A model generated the notes under the pieces. The model made no database searches, was not told where the DNA came from, and worked only from the letters and a program-made list of their open reading frames with translations. Below are positions 19,703 through 30,800 of a stretch of DNA of 33,538 nt, in pieces; positions within the stretch are counted from its first letter, which is position 1; each line of letters begins with the position of its first letter. The stretch lies in assembly GCA_022496185.1 (NCBI GenBank), contig WTXG01000344.1, positions 1-33,538 on the forward strand, in the 5' to 3' direction. This stretch comes from Multifurca ochricompacta. Its lineage: Eukaryota; Basidiomycota; Agaricomycetes; Russulales; Russulaceae. The position numbers and the translations under genes were made by a program.

Positions 19703-21197
19703 ACAAATGCCTTTTCTACCAAAATGGCACATACTTCCTCACTTTCTTTCATCATGTTAGCCCATATATCCTGGGCTTTCTCTTCCTTTGACCTCTTGTC
19801 CACGGTAGGTGGGTTATTCTGAGCAGGGCTTTCTGGTGTGGCAGTTGCCATGGCAGCGCGTGCTCCCTTCTTGGGACAATCCTGAGACATATGTCCTAAT
19901 GCTCTGCAGCGAAAGCATCATCCTTCCTTCATTAGTGTCTGCTGCTCATCCTCCATAAGTGCTGCCTGAGCTCGGGCTCGATCCACAGAGGTGTCCATGG
20001 TGTTTGGATCCTGCTGGGTATGCTGGGCAGGTTTTACTCCGAAGGCGGCCTTCCACTGATCTCAGGTTTTTCCCTTCTTGGTGTCAACTCCAAATCATGT
20101 CTGGAAGTCCAGGTAGTCTTGTTGCTGCCATCAGGCAGCATCAACCCAAGTGTCCCAACTGTGAGGATGATGGAACTGTATAATGTTTTTGACTAGTGGG
20201 TTGGGTAGTCCTTGCAAGAAGAGGTCTAATGTTGCCTCCTCATCTGTGTCGTAGCCAGCTCTATTGGCCAGACTTCTGAACTTGGCGACATATGCATCTA
20301 GTTTGCCTTTTTCCATTCTGAGGGATTTCAATTCCCGGGCTGCCTTCTGCTTGGCCTGCCCATCTGTGAAAGCATCTTTGAACCTCTCGGCGATGGTCTC
20401 CCAAAGGCCTTCACTTGTGGTATGATGCCCACTTTCAACCTGCTCGTTCAACCACTCCAACTGTTCCATGGTCCAATCATCCACCACATCTCCTTGGATT
20501 AAGGAGAGGAACAGATTGGCACGCTGGAACAGGTTGACAATCTGTGGGACATCATGATTGAAGTTTTTAAAGGTCATGAATTCCAACATGAACTTTTTGC
20601 TCTGCAAGTGGTCCCCTGTAAACGTCTGGGGTAGCACTCCTGACAGTCATCCTGACAGGGGAGGAATGTTCGGTGGTGCCACCACAGGGGCCGGTGGGGC
20701 AGGATCTGGAAGTTGGGCGCAATGGTAGACATGGGTTGGTGGGATGGGGTGATAGTTCATGTAGATTGTATCGATATCTGTGGAGTTGTCAAAGCAGGGG
20801 CTCTGATCATGACAACTTCTGGTGCAACCAGAGACGTAGACGCTGCTAATGCTGGTGCTTCTTCTTCACTGGGTTCTTCTATGTACTCCTCTGGTTCGGA
20901 GTCCGTGACAATGGCCGGAGGATTCTCTCTCCACAGGCCTAGTCCAAATTCGGGTGGGGCAGGTCCTGTAGTGACCCAAGAGTGTCAGCTATCCAAATAT
21001 CGGATGCAATACCAAACTCTTTTCTTGTTGTCATATTCTACCGGTTGGTATCTTCCATCATGATAGATGCAGTATCCAAACTCAGTTTCAAAGTCTTTCC
21101 AGGCAGCAGAGCCAAGTACTTGCTGTGAAAGATTATTCTCATCTCTGCACTCAATGAGTTCTTCTCGGAAGAGGGTCTGACTGTGGCTGGAAGCCAC
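19684..21197 (-). pseudogene. element A gag
   Basis: ATG at 21197, MASSHSQTLFREELIECRDENN. TGA interrupts YLDS-stop-HSWVTT where D has CAA (SDSQHSW), again the two decay products of CGA. One frameshift lies between about 20985 and 20637. The capsid-like domain (WTMEQLEWLNEQ, DAYVAKFRSLANRAGYDTDEE) is intact, followed by a CCHC knuckle (C.RC.ALGHMSQDC, about 19860-19920) and KKDFC with TAG at 19686-19684. Overlaps pol in the -1 frame. Confidence 0.9.
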
Positions 21198-21203
21198 TGT
21201 GAG

Positions 21204-21214
21204 AGACTCGACTT
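21204..21214 (-). other. predicted self-priming primer-binding site of element A
   Basis: Two bases inside the 5' LTR. Its complement is AGACTCGACTT; the LTR at 21441-21451 reads AGACTCAACTT on the minus strand. The single mismatch is a CG-to-CA change, so pairing was probably perfect when the element inserted. Confidence 0.6.
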
Positions 21215-21216
21215 GA

Positions 21217-21799
21217 TGTTATGTCCAGTGTGGGATGTTCCGCATGACTTGTGCGACAGCATTGGTCAAGGGTTTCAGATAAGAAGTCAATAAGACCTCT
21301 TGGAGCTTCAAGGAGGATGAGTCAAAGTCAAAGGGGCTGCTCCCTAAGACAATGTTAAGTGGAAAGTGCCGAAAGCACTGAGACAGACGAGTCAGAGGAT
21401 TCAAAGGGAAGTCCAAAAGACAAACACTGATGTATTCAATAAGTTGAGTCTGAAGTCTACAGTGTAGCTAGGATGGACTTATATACGTAATCAGGCGGGC
21501 GTCTAAAGATAAGGATAATGGAGTCATGTGGGCCCAAAGATATGAAAGCGGAGGGCGTAAAGCCTGGCTTCTGATAGGGAATTAAGTAAGTGTCTGATCA
21601 TAGAGATAAGGAGATAAGAAAATGTAATCATAGGCAAACAGTAGGTACACAAGTCCAAACAACAGTCACGGGGATGGAAGCAATGCATGTGAGGGGTCCC
21701 AGGAGGGAGACGTAATGAGAAAATGAAGTGTCGGTGGATGAGTGGGGTCCCTGTTGGGAAGAGTAAAGAAAATGGGGCTGCTGGGCCCTGTTCGTAACA
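21217..21799 (-). repeat. element A 5' LTR
   Basis: 583 bp, pairs with 4420-5002; followed by the TSD GTGCT (21800-21804). Contains the TATATAAG box on the minus strand at about 21478-21486. Confidence 0.95.
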
Positions 21800-21804
21800 G
21801 TGCT

Positions 21805-23507
21805 ACTGTCTTCTGCTTTCTGGAACACCATGATATGGCACCATTAGCTAAGAAAAACATGTAGCCTGAGGTGGAGTGGCAGTCCTCTTGATCTCCCCAC
21901 AAGGAATCTGCAAAGCCATGAAGGCCACTCTCCCCATTCCCTCCAGAATACCGCAACTTGCAATCTTTTGTACTATTAAGATACTTTAAGACATATTTTG
22001 CAAGTCGCATATGATCTTGAGAGGGATTGGAAGCATATTGGCTAAGGCACGCCACAGCAAAACTGATGTCAGGTCTACTTCCAATCTGCACCCATAGCAG
22101 AGACCCCATCAGCTGTTGGTACTTCTTTAATACTCAGTTGGAATCCCTCATCCCAAACTTCTCAATAATAGATAAAACATAGGCTGCTTGGTCAATCTCC
22201 AGCATCTTATTAGGACAATCCCTGGTGATGTTATCTCCAAGGTATGACTGGATTTCTCCCAAGTCAGTCATCTCATATCAATTAGATAGAGCTGACTTCA
22301 GCCATGTTATCTTATCATTTGAAGATCCAAGTATAGTTATGTCATCTACATAGAGAATGATGTAGAGTGAATCATCCCCCTCTTTATGATGAAACACATA
22401 TACTCCTGCATCAGAGTACGTCCAAGTAAAGCCCAGTTCATTGAGAACTGCATGGAATTGTAGATTCCATGCTCAAGAAGCTTGTTTGAGGCCATATAGA
22501 GCTTTTTGTAGCCTGCAAACTTTGGACTCTTGTCCAGCAATGACGAAACCAACTGGTTGCTCCATATAAATCTCTTCATCCAGATTGCCATGTAGGAATG
22601 CTGATTTGACATCCATCTGGTGGATTTCCCAATCCTCTAGCATAGCTAGCACTAGTAATAATCTTAAAGATTCAAATCTGGCAACTGGAGAGAAAGTTTT
22701 GTCAAAGTCCACTCCTTCTACTTGAGTGAATCCCTTTGCCACGAGCCTAGCATGAAACTGTCCATCTGGCTTCAGCTTAAAGACCCATTTTGACTTGACT
22801 GCCTTTCTTCCTTTTGGAAGATCCTCAAGGCGCCACACATTTAGTTTATCTAAGGCATCAATTTCATATTTACATGCCTCAAGCCATTCATTGGCATTGT
22901 CAGACTGCATTGCCTCCTGAAAAGTCAGGGGATCTCTATAAGAGACTCCTGCAGCATTCAGCAATTCCATATGCCCAAGTCTGGAAGAACCTTGCACAAA
23001 CTCAGCATTATCCTCATTATAAAATTGAGGATTCATGTGATGTGAACGTTTGGGATGGGCAGTATCAAGATCTAAATCTTCCTGCACAGCCTTGTCACAT
23101 TGTTGAGATTGTGGACTTTCCCTAGTAAAAACTGGTTGGGGAAGTCTGCCAACATTCTTTTTAGATTGTCTTTTGGCATGGGTTCTTTGGGGGAGCTCTG
23201 ATGGTTCCAGAATTTGGGATGGAGGAGTCTGATAGATAGTGACATCGTGTGTGTCAAGTTCATTATCGGGTGTGGTAGGCTCAGGATTTACTTGAGGAGG
23301 TTCCACTACCTCCTGTTCCTCAACCTTGGCTTCCTTATCTTCAGGGGCCTGAGGAACTGTGGCTATTGCTGGTTGAGGCTGGACGGGCCTCTCAACTTCT
23401 AAGACAAAAGGTGTAACTTTTTCCTTTTGCTTTCCCTTGCTGTCCTTGGCAAGGTTGGATGGGAAGGATCCTTCATCAAATGTCACATCTCTTGACAATA
23501 CGAAGGA
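21805..23507 (-). pseudogene. copia C: reverse transcriptase and start of RNase H
   Basis: Minus-strand copia RT: after a Pro/Glu/Gln-rich linker come EAMQSDNANEWLEACKYEID, KPDGQFHARLVAKGFTQ, DKTFSPVARFESLR, MDVKSAFLHGNLDEEIYMEQP, CRLQKALYGLKQAS and the catalytic YVDD at 22352-22341. RNase H begins with VGSLLWV-type and SGYMFFLANGAISWCSRKQKTVA and is cut by element A. One frame throughout, with TGA at HT-stop-SFVLSRDV (23507), QAS-stop-AWN, SN-stop-YEMTDLG and SN-stop-VLKKY; the copia family has Arg at the first three sites. Confidence 0.94.
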
Positions 23508-25016
23508 TCAAGTATGCATGTCCCATAGAAGATATCCTTTTGAGTGGGGTGCATACCCAACAAAGACTGTCTCTCTGGCTTTATGATCCAGTTTACATCT
23601 TTTATCCTCTGGGACAGTGTAATAGGCTAAGCAGCCAAATATTTTAAAGTATGAGACATCTGGAATGTCCCCATCCAGAAGCTCAAGTGGTGTCCTCCAC
23701 TTATTAGAGTGGATAGGCATTCTATTGTATATGTGACAGGCTGTTTGCACTGCACATTCCCAGAAACCAAGGGAAAGACCAGCATGATGCAGCATACTGG
23801 TTGCCTTTTCCATGATGGTTCTGTTGAACCTTTCAGCCCTTCCATTCTGTTGTGGGGAATATGGCATTGTCAACTTATGCTCTATGCCAGCCTGCTCAAG
23901 TATTGACTTCAGCTCCCTATTAACAAATTTGCCACCTCGGTCTGTGTGTAAGGTCTTTATTTTCCTGTCTGTTTTATTTTCCAGGAATGCCTTAATGTTA
24001 CAGAAAACCGATGTAAAGTCACTTTTAGCCTTCATAGCAACAACTAGAGCTGTCCTGCTAAAGTCGTCTATAAAGGTGGTGAAGTATAGGTTCCCTTGAA
24101 TTGAAGTACATTGTAGAGGACCAACTAGGTCACTATGGATGACTTCTAAGGGTGCTGAAGCTCTCTTTTGAGAGGGAGGGAATGGAAGATGGTGTGATTT
24201 TCCCATTTCACAGCCATAACACGGCTTGTCTTCCACTTGGCTATTATCTATGCTAAGGCCTTTTACAGCCTTAGGAGCATGTCTTTTGAGGGCCTCTTTT
24301 GACATATGACCCATGTGCAAATGCCAGGTTTCAAGGCTACTTGATGCAGATTTGTGGGAAGCAGTATTTAGATTCTGCATAGTTTTCCCAAGGACCCAAT
24401 ATAGTCCCATAGCCTTGACACCTTCCACTATAATTGCATTATTGTACTTTATCCTGACCTCAGAAGGAGTAAACTCCACTGAACTGCCTTTGTCAGTGAT
24501 GCAGCTTGTTGACAGTATTCTTTCACTGCCAGGCATATAGTAGACATTATTTAACTCTAACTCATAATTGTTATGAGTTTTGAGAATGACTTTGCCTGTT
24601 CCTTCAACTTGGACTATTGAGCCATCACCAATTGTCACCTGATGTCCTGTATGGGGGAGATATTCAGAAAAGTCTTCTAAATATGGTGTAAAGTGAGTGG
24701 TGGCTCTGCTGTCCATCATCCAAGGATTGCTGCCATCATCAACTTCTTGCATATGTTCCATCAAGGAATAAAGTGAAATGCGAGGTGTCTCATGCACCTC
24801 CTGTATTCTGCCACTACCATTAACTACGGTAGCTACTTGTGTGGAGTTTGTTTGTACACTGGGGCCTTGCCCCTTCCTCTTGTTGCCCTTTTTGCCTGCA
24901 TCAGCATTGGCTCTGTCCTGTTTCCTTTGCTGACATTCATTAGCCTTGTGGCCCAGCTTCTGGCAATAGAAGCAGGTGACATCATTGGACGATGATGCAC
25001 CTGCAGGTTGTGGCAT
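23508..25016 (-). pseudogene. copia C: zinc knuckle, protease and integrase
   Basis: A 502-codon open stretch. It holds the gag CCHC knuckle (CFYCQKLGHKANEC), the protease motif WMMDSRATTHF (about 24720, Gly of the Asp-Ser-Gly triad changed to Arg), and a GAG-pre-integrase zinc domain (WHLHMGHMSKEAL ... CYGCEMGKSHHLPF). The integrase core has Asp in HSDLVGPL, Asp in HTDRGGKFVN and Glu in GRAERFNRT, then WECAVQTACHIYNRMP. The Gly-to-Arg change (GGA to AGA after AGC) is a CpG transition and should abolish protease activity. Confidence 0.94.
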
Positions 25017-25752
25017 GAAATTTGATTGTTTTTGTTTTTATTGTTTTTGTTGACATGGGCTGCCTTGTTAAGGGCAGCCCCAACACCACTTCCTGTGGGG
25101 CCGGCTAGTTGGCTTTCCTCATTTAGGAACCTTTGCACAAGGTCCTGAGGGGAAAGGCGGTCAGGAGGACCTGACACCAGGATTGAGCCAGCAATGGCTG
25201 AGTAGGATGGAGGTAGGGATTGGAGCAATATAAAGCTCATCTGGAGATCAGAGATCTCCATCCCATTTTCCTTGAGAGTACTCCTCACATCCAACACACA
25301 CTGCAACTGGGGTCTGAATTGTTTGCCTTCCTCCAAGCAGAAGGAAGACACAGAACACCACAAGTTGTAGGTGGCCATGCTACCTACTGAGCCATAGAGC
25401 AATTCCAATCACTCATACTTGGCATTGACAGAAGGGTAAGTTCTGTCAGAGGCAATTTGGGAGTATGTTTCTGGCAATGTTACCATTACCGGAACTCCCA
25501 TGAGGACTTCCTCCACTCTGTTCCACTCTAGGTACATAGGCTCCAACCATTGTGCAAAGCGTTTGGCATACTCATCATCCTTCTCTCCATCTTCTGGCTT
25601 TGGTGGATTCAGGAACTCAGGGGCATCATGAGTGATGTGCCTCTTCATCCATTTATCCTGAGCAGGGCAGTGAATGACACCGACCACTGCTGCCAGTTGG
25701 AGCCATCAAGCTTATCAAACTTGAAGGTGGGAGGGAAGACAATGGAAGACAT
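25017..25752 (-). pseudogene. copia C: gag
   Basis: ATG at 25752 starts MSSIVFPPTFKFDKLDGSNWQQW, the typical copia gag opening. A 1-bp frameshift near 25660 moves the frame to DKWMKRHITHDAPEFLNPPKPEDGEKDDEYAKRFAQW; a TGA at about 25411-25409 (KYE-stop-LELLYGSVGSM, expected CGA) and a second frameshift near 25030 follow. The region MEISDLQMSFILLQSLPPSYSAI matches copia E gag closely. Upstream is an AT-rich leader. Confidence 0.88.
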
Positions 25753-25915
25753 TGAGATGATTTAAAAAAGTTTGATCCTGGTTCCAAGGAGCAGTTAGAA
25801 CCAGTTGTCCAGGTCTCATTTAAGAGGGCCCATCCACTCTGTGGCACTATGCTTCAGAACTTAAAAAGTCCTGCCTCTGATGTGTGACTTCTAAGTAGTA
25901 TAGTAAGCTGTCTAG
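25753..25915. other. copia C leader or LTR remnant; no gene
   Basis: Read on the minus strand it leads to copia gag and continues beyond element D at 33364. A hairpin-forming TGGTTC...GAACCA lies about 50 bp before the ATG (about 25775-25800). The string CTGGACAAC just upstream could be an LTR end, but this does not match the LTR at 2106-2581, so the 5' LTR border is not assigned. 25911-25915 is the TSD TCTAG. Confidence 0.4.
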
Positions 25916-26501
25916 TGTTACATCTGGTGCAGGACGTTCCACACGACTTGTGTGACAGCTCGGTTTTACAGATTTGGGTAAGGAACCAATAAGGCTCCTT
26001 GGAGTTCAGGTGAGATGAGTCAAAGTCAGAAGGGCTGTTCCTTAAGACAATGTTGAGCAGAAAGTGCCAAAAGCACTGAGACGAACGAGTCACAGATTCA
26101 AGGGGATGTCCAGAAGACAGGCACCAATGTATTCAATAAGTCGAGTCTGAGGTCTACAAGGTAGCTACAGCGGACTTATATACGTAATCGAATGAGCATC
26201 TAAAGATAAGATACTATGGAGTCATGTGGGCCCAAATATATGAAAGCAGAGGGCGTAAAGCCTGGCTTCTGATAGGGTATTAAGTAAGTGTCCGGTCATA
26301 AAGATAAGGAGATAACAAGATAAGAGTCAAGCATGGGCAAACAACGAGTCAACAAGTACAATTGGAAGTCACAGGGATGGGAGAAGAGCATGGGATGGGT
26401 CCCAGGATGGGGACGTGATCAGGAAGTGTAGAGTAGGCAGTAAAGAGGGGTTGTCATTGGGAAGAGTAAAGAAAGTGGGGTTGGATGGTAAGGTTGTAAC
26501 A
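25916..26501 (-). repeat. element D 3' LTR
   Basis: 586 bp, TGTTACATCTGG to GGTTGTAACA on the plus strand. It pairs with 32774-33358; about twenty-five differences by eye, mostly CG/CA/TG, plus a few 1-bp indels in homopolymers (CGGTTTTAC against CAGTTTAC, CCGGTC against CCGTC). Confidence 0.95.
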
Positions 26502-26532
26502 TCACCCCCTCTTCTGGTTCTAGCAGACCCGG

Positions 26533-27732
26533 CTAGAAACAACTCATACCATCATCATCCTGTATCAGCTCCAGATAATCGTCAGCTACATTACGCTCGT
26601 CCATGGTGTAGTTCTCTTTGTCTGAATCCTGGGGGCATCTGTGGGTGTGGAGGAACCCATAGGGCCCGCGTTGACCACACAGGCAACACAGGTCATGGAT
26701 GGGGCAGTCCAGCTCACGATGTCCCGAGTTGTGGCGCAAGCATTTGCCACACCAGCCAGATGGATTGGCGATTGTTGGGGTGACTCCTACGTGGTGGAAG
26801 ATACAGAACCTGCTCCAGTGCTGATTGCTTCGACAGTGCTGGCACCACTTGCGGTTGAGAGGACAGTTCCAACTGATATGGTACTTACTGTCACAATGCC
26901 AGCATGTCTCTCCACGAGGGTTTTCATGCATCCACAGCATCTCGAACCGGTTGGGCAGCAGCACAGGAGCAGCCCCCAATGATCGTGGGGGTAGGGGTTG
27001 GGCATAGGTGTTGGCATACCTCTCAGCAATGGTCTGGTATGCATCCCCTTTCTCCAATCTTTTTCGAATCTCCACCAACTCCTGCTCAACTTGGAACATC
27101 CCATTGGTCAACCGGGCCATCATCTTTGCATGTTCTTTATACTGCTTGTTGAGTGTATTGCGCAAGGTCAGGTTCTTCCGCAATCTCATCACCTCAGCTT
27201 TGAGATGCAGAAGTCGCATGTCACTCAGCACTTCATTGATGGCAAAGGCCCGCAAATCTTCAGCAGCCAGGTGCCCCAGCTGTTCGTTGGTCATTGTGTG
27301 ATGCAGACGACTGGTGTACCTTTCTTCCAGATAGACTGGGGCCCCATAAATGGGACTGTCCTTCTTCATACATCCTGCTACGTCCATTCCCCCATTAGTG
27401 TAGAAGATATACCTGGTGATGGTGGTAGTCCCATCACCCATAGTGATCTTGAGTGGGTAATATGTAGAGGAGTTTGGGTTGTTGACAAAGAAGGGGAATT
27501 CTGGCACTTCATCATCTGACTCCATGCCTATCAGGTCATTTGGGTGTGGCTCTTCACAGTGTTCAAAGTCATCATTGGGGTTGGGGGACTGGTTCTTGAC
27601 CTGAGCCTTGGCAGCCTCATAGTCGATAGGCGAAGAGGGACGTGTAGAAGGGTGAGCTGAAGGGAAGTTCTCAACAACTACTGTGGTGGCAGTGAAGGCA
27701 TCGACAGTGGTGTTGGCAGCAATGAAAGACAT
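26533..27732 (-). CDS. element D ORF3: 399-residue coiled-coil protein with zinc knuckles
   Basis: The only full-length gene of the window without a break. The start ATG at 27732 (MSFIAANTTV) is chosen because A and B begin at the same place; in-frame ATGs at 27771 and 27870 also exist. Regions: Ser/Thr/Pro-rich residues 1-50; acidic 53-80; a conserved block 95-138 (YIFYTNGGMDVAGC); a predicted coiled coil about 165-237; then knuckle 1 C277-C280-H285-C290, knuckle 2 C297-C300-H305-C310, knuckle 3 C328-C331-H338-C343, and a looser set C349/C350-C352-H364-C366; acidic tail 377-395. No signal peptide or membrane helix. The gene lies 76 nt after pol and before the polypurine tract. It may bind nucleic acid; I do not recognise a named family. 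How it is translated (splicing, reinitiation, own promoter) is not visible. Confidence 0.88.
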   Translation of the reverse strand: MSFIAANTTVDAFTATTVVVENFPSAHPSTRPSSPIDYEAAKAQVKNQSPNPNDDFEHCEEPHPNDLIGMESDDEVPEFPFFVNNPNSSTYYPLKITMGDGTTTITRYIFYTNGGMDVAGCMKKDSPIYGAPVYLEERYTSRLHHTMTNEQLGHLAAEDLRAFAINEVLSDMRLLHLKAEVMRLRKNLTLRNTLNKQYKEHAKMMARLTNGMFQVEQELVEIRKRLEKGDAYQTIAERYANTYAQPLPPRSLGAAPVLLPNRFEMLWMHENPRGETCWHCDSKYHISWNCPLNRKWCQHCRSNQHWSRFCIFHHVGVTPTIANPSGWCGKCLRHNSGHRELDCPIHDLCCLCGQRGPYGFLHTHRCPQDSDKENYTMDERNVADDYLELIQDDDGMSCF

Positions 27733-27808
27733 AATAGATTGTTCGGTGGTAGGACGTTGCTGTGAGAGCATGTACTGGGGGATTCGATTGGGGTCTGAGG
27801 CGACTCTT

Positions 27809-30800
27809 TTAATTGTCCTTGGGTGCTTCTGGATGTCAGGTGTGGAACTCTGAGATAAGGACCAGAGCAAAGATATTCCCAGCTGGCTCCCACGAGTTGT
27901 CAGAATCTGGGAATCCTTTCCACTTAATGAGGTAATGTAGTTTGCACCCTCGGCCTTTATGTAGCGAGTCTAGAATCTGTTCCACTTCCCATTCCACTTC
28001 TCCATTGATAAGGTCAGGGGGGGTCTTGGGAAGTTTTCCCCATGGAGAGTTGTTTCTTTGTAAGGCATCAGAAGTCTGGCATGGAAGACCGGATGGATCC
28101 TCCATGTGGGCAGGAGTTTGAGTTCGTATGACACATCTGACAGCTTCCTCATTATCTCAAATGGTCCATGACGTCGGGGCACTAGCTTGGTGGTTGGATG
28201 TGACATATGGATGTTCTTCCCTTCCAACCAGACAAGGTCATTGGTCTGATAAGGTGTGAACTTCGAAGGTTTTTCTGAAAGGGTTTTTTGCACCTTTAAC
28301 AGGTTCTCATTGGCCGATTTCCGGATCTCTTCCCATTGGCCGATACACTGTGCAGCTGATGGGACATTTACAGGTTTCTTGGTCCAGGTGGTTTGGGGCA
28401 TCCATCCCATGATAAGTGAAAATGGGGAGACCTTGGTGGTGCCATTGGGCCAGGAGTTATGTGCAAACTCAGCCATCACAAGCCAGTCAGCCCAATCATC
28501 TTGTTGTCCATTGCACCAGAATCAAAGATATTGCTCAGCCATTGGTTTGTCCTCTCTGATTGTCCATCTGTCTGTGGGTGATAGGCCGTCAAGATGTTCT
28601 GAGTTATGTCCAAGACCTTGCAGAGTGCCTTGGCAAATGCAGAGGTGAAATGTGGGTCGCGGTCTGAAATGATCTTCTCGGGAGGCTGTAATGTCTGTAG
28701 ACATGATCTAGGTAGAGTTTGGCCACTCCTTCTGCTGTGACGGATTCATTGCATGGTATGAATAATGCTGCTTTCGAACAGTCATGGTCAGTGATGGTCA
28801 AGATGGAGTCAAAGCCTCTGGAAATGGGAGTTTAACAATGAAGTCCATGGCAATGGTTTGGAATGGTTGTGAGGCTGTGGGGTGATTGGGAATGGTGCTG
28901 GTGGGTGCAGGTGCATGTTTACTTTATTGGCTTGGCACTCCGTGCATCCTTTCACATAATCCTCCACATCCTTCTTCATATTCGGCCACCAGTAGTCTCA
29001 TTTGGCCAGGGCGTATGTATTAGCAATGCCAGGGTGTCCAGCAGAAGGGAGATCGTGGTGAAAATGGATCACCCCCTCTTAATGTTGTGCCACCAGTGAC
29101 AACGAGACAGTCCCCGTCCTTCCACCATAAGCCGTCAACTTGTTTAGGTTATGGGCCTCTACCCAGGATTGGCATAACTGCTGATTCATATTCTGTGATA
29201 CCTGAGCCCACAGGTCCATGTCGTGAAGACTGACAACTGCTTGCTTTGCAAAAACCTCTTCTGGGAGTACCATGATATTACTATTGTCTTCTTCTCCACT
29301 GCTTAAATTGGTCATCGTGACAGGGCATCTGCACATGCATTGCACTTCCTGCAATGTGCTTCAGTATGAAGTTGTATTCTTCCAGCTCCAAGACTTCGCA
29401 AGCGACCCGTTGGCTAATCTTGTGGGGTTCCTTCCAATAGAGTAGATTGGAGTGATGGTATGGATGATGGTCTTGTGAGGCATTCCTGCTAGGTATGGTC
29501 GCCAATGTTGTAGTGCTTTTACAATGGTGAGCATTCTCTATCCCAGATATCATAATTTCGTTCCGCTGGTGAAAATGTCTCTGAGTAGAAAGCAACCAGG
29601 TGAAGTAGTCCTTTACATCCCTTGATTCAATATGGCGCCATTGGCAAAGTGGGATGCATCGACTTTGAGTTCAAAGGGCTTCTCCAGATCCGGCTGTAGG
29701 AGGACTGGTTCTGAGCTGACGATATCTTGGATCTGCTCAAAGGCTCGCTGCTGTTCATCTGCCCAATGCCAAGGTACATCCTTTTTCAACAATCCATTCA
29801 GTGGTTGGGCGATCCCTGAGAATCCCTGGACAAATCATCAATAAAAGTTGCAGAATCCAATGAAGGATCGCACATCCTTGACACATGGGGTGGGCCACTC
29901 CCAGATTCCTTGTACCTTTACTGGGTCCATCTGCACGTGTCCTCCCTCTAGGATGACTCCCAGGTACTCGACACTTTGTTGTTCAAATGAGCATTTGGCT
30001 GGTTTGAGGTACAAGTCATGCTCGTCAGGATGTCTAGCACCTGGTGCACTCGCTCTCGATGATGGGTCAAGTTTTGCGGTAGCCACTAGTATGTCATCCA
30101 TGTACACCACCACTTCGCCTGTAAGAATGAGGTGCGGAAAATGTGGTTCATCATAGACTGAAAGGTGGCGGGAGTTGGTAAGACCAAAGAACATAACATT
30201 TGGCTCAAAGAGTCCCTGGTTGGTCTTAAACACGCTTTACATTGGTCTCCTTCTTTGATCCGAATATTGTTGTAACCCCAGCGGACATCCATTTTAGAGA
30301 ACAAGGACTTGTCCTGCATGGTATCGATGAGCTCTGATATAAGCAGCAATGGGTAGGCATTTTTCACCATATGGGGTTTATCCATCGGTAATCCTGGACA
30401 GGTCGAAGTTTGCCATCTTTCTTTTTGATGAAGAAGAATGGCGATGCATATGGTGACTTTGACAGACGAATGTACCCTTTCGCAAGATGTTCCTCAAGGA
30501 ATGTCGTGAGTGCTGTTTATTCTGCCTGTGATAATGGGTAGATTTTACAGTCATTGCTGAAGGGGTATCGGGTGTGAAATCAATGGCGTGGTCCCATGGT
30601 CGTGCGGGGGAAAGCATGTGATTCCTCCTCCGAGAATACCTTCCAGTGCGGTGGTACTCCTCGGCACTACCTCCTCAAAAGTCCTTTCTGTATGCCCCTC
30701 CACTGCCTTCTGCACAAGTTCTGATGCTTTGGTAATGAAGCAATACCTGGGTCCTCATCCTCTTTTCTATCCTTCGTGCAGCCGAGTGTCGAGCTGCATA

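Larger units (their letters stand above)
4420..21799 (-). mobile_element. gypsy element A: chromovirus with nested insertions
   Basis: It is bounded by two 583-bp LTRs and flanked by GTGCT (4415-4419 and 21800-21804). Removing element B (with one TCATT) and the F solo LTR (with one CCATT) leaves 7473 bp. Read on the minus strand, the order is 5' LTR (21217-21799), self-priming-like primer site, gag, pol, ORF3, polypurine tract and 3' LTR (4420-5002). It lies in the RNase H of copia C, on the same strand. Coding parts carry mostly CGA-to-TGA stops plus a few 1-bp deletions, so it is not autonomous now. Confidence 0.95.

Noticed and set aside
23214..24540. Plus-strand ORFs opposite copia C
   Set aside because: Shadows of the copia integrase/RT frame; hydrophobic runs arise from its complement.
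26533..27732. ORF3 as an env gene
   Set aside because: No signal peptide, transmembrane helix or fusion-like segment; knuckles and a coiled coil instead.
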